A stretch of DNA of 64,000 nucleotides from Gymnorhina tibicen (taxonomy: Eukaryota; Chordata; Aves; Passeriformes; Artamidae): positions 1,084,493 to 1,148,492 of the forward strand of contig VXAZ01007727.1 in assembly GCA_013399875.1 (NCBI GenBank), read 5' to 3'. This document shows, in pieces, positions 14,369 to 27,600 of this stretch. The position numbers and the translations under genes were made by a program. Every line of letters starts with the position of its first letter. Position 1 is the stretch's first letter. Under the pieces are notes generated by a model. It saw only the letters and a list, made by a program, of their open reading frames with translations. It was not told where the DNA came from and searched no databases.

Positions 14369-15832
14369 GGTGTTAATTTTATGTCCGTTATATCCCAATA
14401 CCCAGATGGCTGGTGGCTGTGTCTGGGTAGGCTGCATGAGGAGAGTTGGCAGGTCACTGGGACAGGGGTTTTGGCTGTTCTGAGTGAGTTCATGTGAGTT
14501 CCTCACATGAGTGAGGCTCATGTGTCACCCAAGTCACATCTTCTCAACTTCTAGCAGTGTTTTGGAGCCATGACTCTGGCCTTAGGAGTTACCATTGTAG
14601 CACAGTAGTTTTACAATAATGTTTTATCTAAGCAGATTAACAAGCATACACCTAAATTTTGTATCCAACCCTTGTTTTTGTGCTCTTTTTCTATCTTAAG
14701 CCAACTTCTATTTGTCTCTACTTCCACTCTCATCTTGTTGTGTGCTTATTTCCCCTTCACGGTCTTTTTCTCAGTCAGTGATTTCTTCAATTTTCCTGCC
14801 TTCCAAGTTGTTGTAATCAAACTTTCATCTCTGTTTCCTTATAATCTGGCAATTTATATTTCACATTCTGCAACTTTCCCAGAATATGTGTTTGCTAAAC
14901 CTGTTTCCATGGCCTGTGCTCCTTTTACTGTTCACCAGTCTTGGATGCAGTTATATCCTCTCATGTATATCGATAGTGCTTTTGATTTTCTAGTTCCAAA
15001 TACTCTTGTTTTGCTCTGGTTCCTTGCTGCTCCACTCCACTTCCCTCCAGTCTTACTCAGGAGCTAAGTTAGGAGCTCACATAGAAAGCCAATCTTTCTC
15101 CAATTTCTTCCCAAGAAAAGTGGGGAAGAGCAGAAAGTGAATCCAGCTTCTCCAGGAACCTCTGCAACTGTGGACTTTTTAAGAAGGTGTCACTTATGCC
15201 CCAAATAGAGAACCTTGCCCTGTACCTCACTTAGTCTTCAGGTGAAGCTTTTTCCAAACCTGTCGTAGGAAAATGTGATACACGTTTCCACAAAGACTTA
15301 CTTTACGTAATGGGATATGAAGATAGGGTCTAGATGACTTGCATAAAAGTGTAACAAAAATTTGATGAGAAGAAACCTACTACTTTTTAAAAATCTCTTG
15401 TTCTAAGATAGGGTAGAAATTAGACATGAATAAATTTTATGTATTCATCACTGAGTAATCAGGTTTTAAAGTTGTTTTTCTCACTTTCTTACTTTCCTTT
15501 CGGTGTTCCATCATAAATTTTCATTCATGAAAATCAGCCACTCATTTCTGGAGACAGTGACATGAGGGACAGGCAAGGTTGCACGAGGCAGAAACTATAT
15601 TAACATTATTTTTCTGAAAAACCTATTTAAGGGAAGTTGAGATACATCTAGAACTTACCATTAACATCCAATTTTTGTTGTTTGTGGATTTTTTTTGTTT
15701 GTTTCTTGTTTTGTTTTTTTAAACACGATGTGGGCGTGGTGGTTTTTAGAAGTAGGTTTTAGGGTCGTCTGCCAGACAGAGCTTAAAGGCAGGTCTGCAA
15801 TGACTCTAATGAATGTTAGAAGGCTTTGAAAT

Positions 15833-15864
15833 GGGGGGGGGGGGGGGGGGCAAGANNNNNNNNN
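15833..15864. other. 18-G run and 9-N assembly gap
   Basis: Eighteen G (15833-15850), then CAAGA, then nine N (15856-15864). The gap is almost certainly a sequencing or assembly failure at the G run; its real length is unknown. Confidence 0.98.
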
Positions 15865-18800
15865 AAGGCAGGTTTTATTATACTATAAACTAGAATAATT
15901 GACTGTTTAGGCAGAAGTCAAATGATACGGGAAGTTGTAAAAGAAATGAAGAGGTTCACATAGAAGTCATTCCTTGACTGTTGTGTCCTGGCGAGTGGAT
16001 TCATTCTCCCACCCTTGATTTCAATTGTCCACTGACCCTGGTGGCAAGTCCTTACCTTGAGATACGGCGTTTCCCTTGTTTAGTGTTCTAGTTTTTAATA
16101 AGGATGTGAGAAGGGTTTTCTGGGCCTGCCTGGGATTGACTGCAGTGGGATCTGATGCAGTAATAAATTCTCCTAGAGTGCTTTCAGCCTCCTCTGATGG
16201 ATAGCTCAGAGACTGCTTGAATACAGGGGCTTAACCTATAGGGTCTCAACTGTACATCCTTGACCTTAGCAGTAGGAAGATCTCTAGTGCTGTGTGCTGG
16301 GAACAGTCAGGGAACTTCAGCACATCCCTGTTCTATCTCCTCCCCAGGTCATGATGATGACCACCATGGTCTTATACCTTGGGGGTTTCACCAGTGGTAC
16401 TTCTTTGGCCTTGAAACTGGCCACATGCTCTGTATTGCGGTCTCCAGCCCATCCTTTCAGCCACTTCGATATTCTGAGAAAAGAGCAAATGTTAGTAGAT
16501 GTATGTAACTGTATTCCTTTGGGGGTTGGTTTACTTGCTTCTGAGAAATCTTTCTTTGCTCAGCTCGTAAGCTTTTGAAAGGTGGTTTGCTTTTGGTGTG
16601 CAGTTAACATTACTTGATTGGGAAGCAGCCACGTTCAGGACTGAACATTGAGAAAACTTAATATTTTGAGACAGGAAGAAATGAGAATGGAAACTATTTC
16701 TTGTCTTCCTGGACTCAGCTTTCTATTTCAGTAGTAAACTGAGAAAACAAAGTAGGGCGACAGCACTAGAAAATATGAAAACTAATTGATGAAATTATAA
16801 TTACTTTTTAAATAACTCTTTCAAATTACAGTTCCAAATTGGAAAGGCAGCTGGTGTCACAGCAGCAATAAAAGTGACATAAACCTAATAGGAAATTACA
16901 AAACTTGTCTGAGACTTGATCACTTCTCTGTCACATCCAGGCTGCTGCATGTATTTGCATAGGAGTATTTTATTCTTATTAAAATAATTGTGTGTTTAGC
17001 CATTTTCTTTTTGGTGAAGTGCAGCCTTAAAGGCAGCTTTGCAATTACAGATCAGTAGTGACTGTGTTCAGAAAAAATAATCTATTTTGTTGCATTTACT
17101 GGAGTAACAATACTGTAATGTGTCTTTTTGTCCAAAGCAGATTGAGAAATGCTTCGTCATAGAATTGGTGAATTCAAAAGATAACTGTAGTGCTGACTAA
17201 AGAGTTTGTTAAATTAACATGATTTTAAACTCCATCAAAAAGGTTTTAGTGTATATTTAAATCTTAAAATGATAGGGAAAAGAAATATCTTTTTCTGATT
17301 AAATTTCTATTTATTTTTTTTAAATTTGGAGGGAATAACTCTGTTTTTTATAAGGCAAATACATAATATTCTTTATAAATACAAATACAGCTATTCTGGT
17401 CTCATTGACTTTGGCACTTTAACTGCATGTTTTGAACTTCTGTGTACCTGGACAGAAGAGTTTGTTTTCAAGTAAAATTATACATTTTGAAAGGACAACA
17501 GATAGCATCTTAGTTTTCCTTTAAAAGAAATAACAGCAACAAACCCCCAGTCTATAGGCAATTTTTCCTCTCTGATTTGTGTTTGGGAAAGGGGAGAAAA
17601 AAGCACAGCGACATATTCGGTATATCAATGTCTAATTACAAGATATAGGTGCATTGACACAGAACAAGAGGTCATATGTGTTTCTAGCCAGTTTCTGCCA
17701 CTCTTCTCTCAATTAAATATGCTAACATGGCAAAAAAGCTTTGTGTCACTGACACAGGCTTTAAAATCTTCATCTGGAGGCTTGTTCTTATTTTATTAAT
17801 TTTCCCTTAGGTAGCAGTGCCTAATTATGAACTGCATTAAAGCTTATATAAAAGAGGAAAAATCAGATGCTGATAAAATCAAGTTTTCTTTTCATTTGTA
17901 GGCTTTCTGGGGGCAACATTTAAACTGAAATAACTGTAATGACAATTAAAAAAAATTGTCTCTGACTTCAGGGATCTTTTCAAACCACAGGAACTGGACA
18001 AATTGGAGCTGAAAGGACCTTGGCAATTAACATGTCATCTTCTGCTCCTGTGTTGGACAATACACTGAATAGCCAATTAATTACAGATGTTTCAGCTTGT
18101 GTGGTTTTAGGTCAGATCAGAGTTGTGGCTCATGCCTCTTGATAGATTTTCTTTTTCCCCCTTCTCTAGTAACCTAATGAGAAGAATAAGCAGTCCAGGG
18201 ATAGAGGGGTAAGTCAGTGAGGTGACCTGGATCTAAATGTCACGCTCACAGTGTTGGACCAAAACAGGACTGTTGGTGTGGGAGGTGGTCTGCTCTGTGG
18301 TGGCTTCTGTGCAGGGGCCTTGCTTCTCTTCTGCACAAAGGTTTGAAGAGCAAGGGTAGGGTAGCACTGAGCAAATTAGGATAAGTCTGCATATTCCAGT
18401 GGTTTTTAAGAAAGCCTGCAAAGGGGAATTGCTGTTTATTTCCCTTCACTGAAAACTTAGTCTTTTTTGAGTTGTTCTTGTTACAGTAGCGTTTGGGTGG
18501 ACGAGTTGCCAAATGGGTGTAGCAGTTGTACTGCCCTGCTTATTTGCAACCTTAAAAGTAGCTGAGCTTTGATACTGTTGTCTACAGATTTAGATATGAA
18601 CCCCAAATTCTTTGAGACAAGGGATTTACTGATAGCTATTTCAGCCTGGGTTTGTGTGGAAAATTTAAAATAACATGAATGAGGGTGGTAAGAATGTAGG
18701 CTCAAAAACTTTCTACATCTTACTGGCATTCTTTCACAATCTCTTGTCCTCCCAAACTCTTTGGAAACCAAAATTAAGGCTTTAATCTGTACACATTTAT

Positions 18801-21212
18801 TGTACAACTGCCTCACCCAAAGGCTCTCTCTGAGGAGACACACTTGACTTTTCCTTACTGCAGTATGGCTGTTTGCAAGGCCAGCAGTTCATTGGATGCT
18901 GACTATGGATTTCACTTGGCCTATAAACTATATTTTGCACCCACAGAGCAGAAATCTGTGCACCATCTGCACGTAGGTACTGCTTCCAGCTTTCAACAGC
19001 AAAGACATTTGTTTAAAAAACCAAAATGCAGCCATGAAAGAGGATTTTGTGTTTCTCTACCTTTAGTGCATAATATTTTCCTCTACCCTTCAAACTTTGA
19101 GGGAAGTCTCCAGTGAGCAGCAGATGGCTGAATTGGTAGAAAATGTGTGCCTGAGCCATATTAATAGAAATGTTTGTGGCTGAACCACATTAGTACAAAC
19201 CTTGCTTGTTGTGATCCTGGGAGAGGATGATAATGCTTGTTATGAAATCTGGAAGTGACAAATTAGCCATTAGGATTTTATAGCCAACGTTTTTATTAAA
19301 TGCTTGTTGCAGGGTGTTTGGGCCTCAGAAATCGATGTGCTAAGGGTATAACGTTACTGCTGCCTTGGGCCACCCGAGAATGTTATTCCCAGGGGGGCAA
19401 GAAAATATTAAAGATCATCTAATTATATGCAGCATCTTAAAAGGATGCTCAGAACATTGATATATACTTCTAACTTTGCTCAGTTTGAGGGGCAGTTATC
19501 AGCCTGATCCCTGAGAGAGCAGCTGGGTTTATTTAGGAGACAAAAGTGGGGAAGATCAAGGTGAAGATGAAGGACTGTTAGGACATGGAGGAGGATGCTG
19601 AGCACCAGTTCTGTGGTTGAACTGGAGAAAACAAGAGCCAGAGCTCTTCTTCCCCTCTGTGTTGTCCCTTTGGGCTGGGCAGGGCTGGGGACAGCAGTAG
19701 GATGCCGAACTGTGCTCTGCTGACCACTGAATACAGAACAATGCGGATACTTAAAGCTGCCATGCTCAACAGTGGCCACAAACATGTGGTTTCCAAAATC
19801 CTGGTTACTCTGCTCCTCGTGGAGATCTGGTGGTAATTTTAGGACTTCTTTAGTTCCTTTAGTTTGTTGTGTGAGAAGCTGTTCAATCTGGTGGTTATGG
19901 ATAGTGGAAAAATCTTGAAGTTCCCAGGTATTAAATAACATCTCTCCTTTTCTCCCTGAAATGGAAAGATGGAGTAGAGGGCTCAGGAGTAATTCTGGAT
20001 CTGTAAAATTGTATTGGAACAAATGAAGTGCCTCTCAAGTGCCAAATAAAGAGGTATATATTGACGTCATCTAATTTTAAGGTAATAGAATGTGTTTGCT
20101 GCTCAAAACCCGTTTCATTTTCTTATATCTGCACATTCAAAATAGGTCTGGCTTCAATCTATTTTCTTGACTTAAAAAATAGTGTTTGGATGTCAAAAAT
20201 TGAATTAACAATTCCATTATCCTTGTCTACTTCAATTTCAGGTTTATCTGCATTGATGAAGAAGTCTTCTAGGAATAATTCTTTTTTTAACTGGAAAAAG
20301 CATATTATTACTTGCAAAACCTATGTAGAAAGTTGCACAGTTGCTAATAATCTGGGATTTCCCCAGTGTATATTTTTTCCTTGCTTAGAGTATTTGCAAT
20401 TAGAAGTCTCCATCTCAATGGGATAATTAAAAAATAATTTACCACTTGGAAAGAATAGGTCTCTTCAGGCAAACTGCACTTCTATTGGTTAATTATTACT
20501 AATTTTTGGTTATCTGATACAGTTCTTCCTGACCTGACATCTGCATAATGTAGAAGCTAATGAGAACAGAAATTAAGCGTGGTAGTTGACATGTCCTCTA
20601 TTCAATTTGAGAGAGTGAGGTGGAAAGAGATTGAAAATAAAATTGTCGAAGTGGGACTTCAGCATTACTAGACCAAATTTTTATATAGATGGATAGATAC
20701 GTAGAGGGAGAAAGACACACATGTGATTTAGCAACCTTCAGCTGATTTTTGTCCTGCTAGCTGAAATACTGACCACAAAACATGAATATTGCTGTATACT
20801 CTGGGTAACCTGAATACCTAGTTGGTGGGGGACTTGCCATAAAATCAAAATTTTCTTCTTTCTTTGCAATACATTAAGTTTTTACTTTAACAGTTCTCAA
20901 GGTTATATTTCCATTGTGTATCATCCTGTCTTTTACATTTTTAATGTATATGAGTAACGTTTCCATTTACAAACTGCACCGTTGTCACTCTCCTGTTTGC
21001 TCTACTTGGTTGGAGAGGTGAGGTCCTGCTGCAACTTGTGAGAGTCACTCCTGTTGCACCACACTAGTTCTTGCCTGGTGTTACACCCAGTGGGTTTTCT
21101 ACACCTCTCCTGGCCACAAAATGCTTCTCTTTATGTCAAAGCTGGAACTATGAAAGGGGCTTATTTTGAGACATGATGGGAGGTGGGCACTCTGAGATGT
21201 GATAGCGTTTAG

Positions 21213-21665
21213 AGTCACAGAGCTGCAGAATGGTTTGGGTTGGAAGGGACCTTAATGGTCATCTGCCATGAGCAGGGACACCTCCCACTAGAGCAGGTTG
21301 CTCAGAGCCCCATCAGCCTGACCTTGAACGCTTGCAGCGATGGGACATCCACAACTTCTCTGGGTAGCCAGTGCCAGTGCCTCACCATCCTCATAGGGAA
21401 AAATTTTTTCCCTCTGTGTCTAATCTAACCCTTCCTTGTGGCAGTTTAAGCCATTTCCTCTTGTCCTATCGCACTCCGTTGCCCTTGTCAAAAGTCCCTC
21501 TCCAACTCTCTTGTAGCCTCTTTAAGATAGTGGAAGGGGCTCTGAAATCCCTGTGATACCGCCTCTTCTCCCGACTGAACAACCCCAACTGTCTCAGCCT
21601 GTTCTCAGGACAGGTGCTTCAGCCCTCTGATCATATTTGTGACCTCCTCTGGACTCACTCCAACA
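21213..21665 (-). mobile_element. CR1 LINE 3' fragment, longest in the window (~450 bp)
   Basis: Runs from AGTCACAGAGCTGCAGAATGG through GGGACACCTCCCACTAGAGC, the GAACAACCCCAACTGTCTCAG block and the CCTCTGATCATATTTGTGACC block to CTGGACTCACTCCAACA. This is the standard antisense order of the CR1 3' UTR and ORF2 end. It is 5'-truncated, as most CR1 copies are. Confidence 0.95.
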
Positions 21666-24600
21666 AAATATTTCATATTTCAAAATACTCTGTGTTTTAG
21701 CATCATAAAAAGTAGCACATAAATTTGGGTAAAAGGAGAAGACAGTCCTTCAGTTGTTAATGCAAATTAAAGCTGGCTTATGGACACAGGGAGGCAAATG
21801 GCATAAATGGAGCGCGTGTGCAAAATAAACTGTGATTGTTTTAAAGCAAATAAAGGTGAGATACGTGACAGGACCATTACAGAAATACTAATCTGATGTT
21901 CACCTTGGGTCTTGCAGCTCTTATACAGTGGTGAAAGGTTGTTTTATTTGAATAAGACCAAATTATTCCAATTAGCTGTGGACACGGACAAGCGTATTCA
22001 GAGACAAAAGGCCACCTAACACATTTTGGAGGTAGTTAACCTGTGTGGCTGTGGTCTTTATTGATCCAGAAGCATTATTCAGTTTTTTAAAATGCACTAT
22101 TTTGCTTTTGTTGACAGCAGAGGAATAGAATAATGTTACACTTTGAATTTTTCTTAGTGAGAAAATAACTGTATCCCACTTGAGGGAATTATTATGATAA
22201 ATGGGCAAAATCGGCTCCCATCTCAAAAACAAAACATTTTTTTCTTTTCAGAAGGCACACAGCTCACAAAATATGATGACAGATGCAAACAAGCAAGTTA
22301 CAAAGCCCTTACAATAAGATTGCAGCAGAACTTTTGAAAAAGAGGGAGTGCAGCATGTGAGCCGAAGCCATCTGTCTCTGTTACAGAGCATTCCTTCCCA
22401 TGGAGAGCATAATTATGGGTCTGGCTTTTCTGTTGCTGGATTTTTATACAAAGTTGTCCCTAAGAAAAATAGAATTGATCCAGAATAAGGTGAAACTCAC
22501 TTGTGCTACTATATATTCCTTGGACTGCAGCCACAGAGTTTTAATTTCCATTGCTGTTCTCCATCTCTGCAGTGGCATTTGGGGAGAATAGTGGAATCTG
22601 TAGTAGTGAGTTACTGAGCCCGTGGCTTGTCATTAAAAAAAGCTTTATCAATAATAGAATTTACTATGTTGGAACAATTTTTTTAAGGGGTGACAGGTAA
22701 ATTCTCAGTCCTGCTGCTTTAAGTGATAAATTGCTTTTTGGGCTTGCTAAAGATATAATTAATCTTTTAAATAAAATCAAAACTGCAATTGAATTGTATT
22801 TCTTATAAGGGGGAAATGGAGCAAATTTTAGTATTTAGCTTAGAATTCTGAAATGTAATTTTTAAATGTATTTTTAGATAAAATATTACTGTTTTGAATA
22901 ATGCACACTAGTATATGGGAATCATTAAAATTAGCCATCTCTTGTTTCATTTAGTTGTAAATTACTTATTAAATAAAAGAATTTTTAAGACTTTGTATTG
23001 TAGTAGAACTGAATCAGGTCATTTTTACTTGGAGCACAGCTGACTCATAGTCCTGTCCCGAAGTTACGACAGGTGGTGTTGAAGAATTTAGCACTGCTCT
23101 GTGAAAGCTATTGTATTGCTTAAGTAATTCCACATATTTAAAAAATGAGGTTTCTAAAATAAATACAATGTGGAACAGAATTATCTTGAGTGGAAATAAG
23201 ATTGTTTTTATCTCCTCATATTGGCTCTGAACTTTGTTTCGTGATGGAGGTGGTGTCAAGTATGGAAGCGGTACTGAGATGTGTCTTGGCACAAAAAGTA
23301 ATAATGCAGTTAAAGGAAACATTAGAGGAATGAATTACAATGATCTTTAAGTGCTTTTTACTTGGAGAACTTGAGAACATTCAGCATGTTATTAAAAAAT
23401 AAAGAAGTTGGTTTATATTTTGTATGTACCTGTTCCCTCTGAATAACTCTGTCATTGATCTTACAGATGCACATCCCTCTCCTGCTGTCCATGTGCAGGC
23501 TGCACCCTGTCGTGGTTTGCTATTCCTAAAGTTTAATGGGATATCCATGAGAATCCTGCTCCTTGAAATAGTAATATTTATCTTCTTAAATTCTTGACAA
23601 GTGTTTTAGGAATGTCAGATTTGCCATCAGTTAGCTTAGCAGTTTTTTACCAGCTTAGAGTCATGTAGCCTCTATGCACGTGTTTCCTGCTTTCCCTACT
23701 GGGCTAGAGGAAAAGTAAGCCCAAGGAGGCAAGGGAGGAGGGAGAATGGGAGGCCCCTAAAATATCAGTTAACTCCCAGTTGTCTCAGATCCAGTATCAG
23801 GTGCTTCCTGACTTCACGTGGCCAAGTATCTTTTTATTGGTGGTAAGAAGGAAAATCTCTTTTTTCCCTGTACACTCAGAATCAGTTGGCTGTATGAAAT
23901 CTAGAGTTGTCTTTAATCTGTATTTTAAATACCTGCACAAAAGTTTGGCTCTGAAGCAGTTTCCAAGCTTTGTTTCTGTCCAGTCCCTCCTTTGGTCTTG
24001 CCCTAACTAGGTTCAGCTTTAACGTCCCTGTTCCCTGACAATGGACAGGCAGATGCCAGTGACCTGCAGCCCTTCCTTTTCCTAAACTGTCATGGTGCTT
24101 TGGGTAACATCTGCTTTTATGTTCTCTTCCAGTCTTCCAGTAGCAGATGCTTATTTTAAAAACAAATATTAATACATTAGTATGCAATGCTCAGAGCGGC
24201 AATTTGAGAACACAGTTAATGTGATTTTCCTGTTCGGTAACACTTGTTTTCCTTGTATGCAAACTCTGGTGGAGCAACTGTGACAGTCTTCTCAGTTGAA
24301 GTTTGAATATTAATTTTGCATTGGCTATAGGAGCTGATACCATTGTAGACTTTAATGAGGCTGGCACTCAAAAGCATTCATGTGTAACTGGTGCTGTCTT
24401 GAGAAAAGATGAAAACACTCGCAAGTCACCAAGGGGCAGCAGAAATCGAGGAGCAGCTTGCCAGCTTTTCTTATTTCCTCGACTGTCTCTTCTAGTTGGT
24501 TTTTCTCAGCTCAGCTGATGTTCTACATGAACGTGCAGGACTTCTGGCATTCTCTATTTAAGATTTTCCTATTAATTTACCACTTTGTCTTTTTTTAAAA

Positions 24601-27600
24601 AGCCAAGACTAAACACTCTTGGAATCAAGTGTAAAGCAGCCCCTGACATCAGAGAATTTGGATAACAGATGCTATAGGAACGGAGGGTAATTGTTAAGGA
24701 GCCTCTGCTTGCTGACAGAAAACAAAATCTTTTCTATGTAAGACAAGTCAGTGAGGATGTTTGGACACCCAGCCCCATCCCATGCAGGGAATTAATTGTT
24801 TGAGATGATGGTTACTGTGGTTTTGCACAATTTCTGTCTTGCACAATTTCTGTCTGGCGTTCAGTTAACTTAGAAGATAAATTGATGCTTAGCAGTAAGT
24901 TGCATTGTTTAACAGTAAGTTTAATCCTTTGGTATGAGTTTTCCCAACAGGTTTTTATTTATCTTGAAGATGTATAGCTATTAATATTCACAATTGTTCT
25001 TAAAAGGAAACACCAAAACTGCTCCTGCACCTGTAAGTAAATGGCCTCCCCACAGTGACCAAAAGTAAGTGGTAAAACCCAGCCCTCCAGTACTATTCCT
25101 TAAAGGATCTTTGGCAGAATTTGGCCAAGAGGCTTTAGGTGCTGGAGCTATAACTTTCAGTGCATTAGTAGGCTTTTTTTTTTCAAGAGGATTAATTGGA
25201 CAGATTTTCAATCTAGCCAGTTAAGGAAACTGGGACGAGTTCTGCTTGCTTTCTGCCATCAGTAATTCCTTGTGGTTACTGGAGCTGCTTATCTGGAGAG
25301 AAACACTAACAGTATTTGGTCTGTTATGGACAAGCACTAAAAAGTAAAATAACTGAGTCATAGCAAAACGTGCATGCTCTGTGGACAAATGCAGTGAAAA
25401 CTGCTGGGGGCACATTTGGGTGGGAAAGGGACAGTATTTGCATGGTGTTGTCAACACAGTTCCTACGTGGCATTAGGCGGGAGTTGATTCTTACTCTATG
25501 AAGCTGTAGTGATGATCTGGTTGGTTATGGCAGTGCTTGGGAGCGAACTGAGGACTTGAATTCTTCGGAAATCTGTGAAAGGATTCTCAGTTTGAGAAAC
25601 ATAGGTTGAAGGATTTTCTGCATGTTTTGCAGTGTGTATTGATTTCCTGCTCTGCACCTGAAATATGAAATGTGAGGTAATTTCCTAGTTACATGGAGTA
25701 TTGGACTAAATCCAGAGGGGGACAGATGACTGACAGTGGAGCAGAGCTGGTCTGTACTGTAACATGTGTCTTGTTCTGTACAGTGACAGGCAGGTAAGCG
25801 ATCTGGTGGAATGACTTAGGAGAAGAGAGTCGAGGGAGTGGATTACAACCAGCAGCTCTGCTTCTAACTTGTGCCACTTGGGGCAAATCACTTCAACTTG
25901 GAGCGAAATACTGTTTTCATTAATTCGGACATAAACTTCCCTTTGTTTCCGTGGAATGTGTTTTCCTCCTCTGTAGTTTCTTGTTTTCTTTCAGATATAA
26001 TACACAGGTGGGGAAAAAAATGATATAATATTGAACATCATCAATGTTATTACAATGCTGCCAGCAGAGAAGCAAGCAGATAAAGCCTACTGTGGCTGCA
26101 TGTATTAAGGTTTTTCTTACACTGATGCTTTCCTTGGTTATTGAACAATTTTGCATTTTCTCATTTCCATATCTTAAAATCTGTTGTTTTAATGACATTT
26201 GATTGACTTGATACATTTTAAAACATATGGTTTCTGCAAAATTTGCCTGTGGTGTTTGCACATCTGGTATTATTGTATTTGTGTGACTCTTTTGTCCACT
26301 GAAAAAAACCCCACCCAACAACTGAAACAGTTTTAGGAAATAGATGTAGAAAATTACTTAATGCTGTAGTTACATAATTAATCTTGCCAACCATCAGAAA
26401 AAATCCATTTCAATACATTGTAATCTGTACAATTATTTCCATATTATGACATGATAAACAATTGTCTTGGGTTCCACAAATTAAAGCATAGCCAATAAAT
26501 GGCTATTGAAGATGGTTGAATAATTGCTGGTGGTGAAGCATGGACTTTTCCTCTAGGTTAATCTTACAGCAGCTTATATGAATTTATAAATAAAACTCTT
26601 CCTTCCCTGCTCTCCTCCCAGCCTGCAGTGCAGTCTGTGCAAATCCAACTGGTCTGTCTTCTGCTGTTGCATGTCTGGTTTTAGGCTCTAGCTGGAGTTT
26701 ACAGCATGCAAAACTGCTTTTTATTTTTCACAGAGTTGGAAGAACAGGTAGAGAGGAGAAGTCTCAGGTACCAATCTTCAAGTTTTTAGAGTGAAAAGAA
26801 TGATAATTATTACCAAGGAATGAAACCATCATCTAATTTTCCATAATGTGATAACTTTCAGTCACTGCTAACTGTGGCCTGATTTGAACAAGCCACGTAA
26901 TAGTGAGCAATTATGTATAGGATTATTCAGTATATGCTAAACATTAGTTGTCATATTTGGAATGAAACAACTGGATCATTGCTCGCATGCCAGAGAAGAA
27001 TGCCAGCAGTTTGTATTTCTGCATGAGAATACACTGGGAATTGTCCATTGCTAATGAAAGAAGTGGGCAGAATTCTAGTTTTAATAAAAGGCTCCTGAGG
27101 ACCTTCTCTCACTTGTTGGTTTTTTTAAACTTCGAAGAAAAACTTCTTTGCTAAGAATATTTGTTTGAACTAACTCAGTCTTTATTTTTAACATAAAGTT
27201 AAAATCAACACTGCCAGCACAGTTCTAACAAAAGGTAGAATGCAGTGTCATTATATATTTCATTTTAAGTGATTCATTGTATTATAGGTGAAATGTGTGT
27301 TTACTTCAGAGACTGAGTATGTGACAAGGAGGAAAAATAGTGGCCAAGAAACTTCTTAGAAGGCAGAACAAGGTCTCATCCTCAGCCTCTTTTTTCCAGC
27401 ACACCTTCTATGGTTCATTAAGGCAGCTGCTTTCCTATAATCATGGCTATACAGAAAAACAGAAGCAGCTTCAAATGTTTCAGGGCAAAAGCAAAGCTGT
27501 GAATTCTGTAGACTATTGAGAGCCTTAGTCAGCGACCCACCACTTTCTCACTTTGTTGGTTGTAGATGCTTGAGTAAAGTAGAAATTATTGTTTAATGTG

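Larger units (their letters stand above)
3021..21212. other. Non-coding, AT-rich; no gene seen apart from repeats listed
   Basis: No ORF has recognisable domains, codon bias or splice context. Longest chance frames are 14672-15067 (pyrimidine-rich) and 19480-20022 (minus). CR1 scrap, homopolymers and the N gap are listed separately. Confidence 0.6.

Noticed and set aside
14672..15067. 131-codon plus-strand ORF rich in Phe, Leu and Ser
   Set aside because: Hydrophobic because the DNA is pyrimidine-rich; no family resemblance or gene context.
19480..20022. Longest anonymous ORF outside FLRT3 and the provirus (180 codons, minus)
   Set aside because: No recognisable domain, signal peptide or low-complexity repeat pattern, and two overlapping ORFs occur in other frames of the same strand. 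It looks like a chance opening in a locally GC-richer stretch.
25920..26321. 133-codon minus-strand ORF with a hydrophobic segment
   Set aside because: No homology recognised, lies in AT-rich non-coding DNA, and no splice or promoter context.
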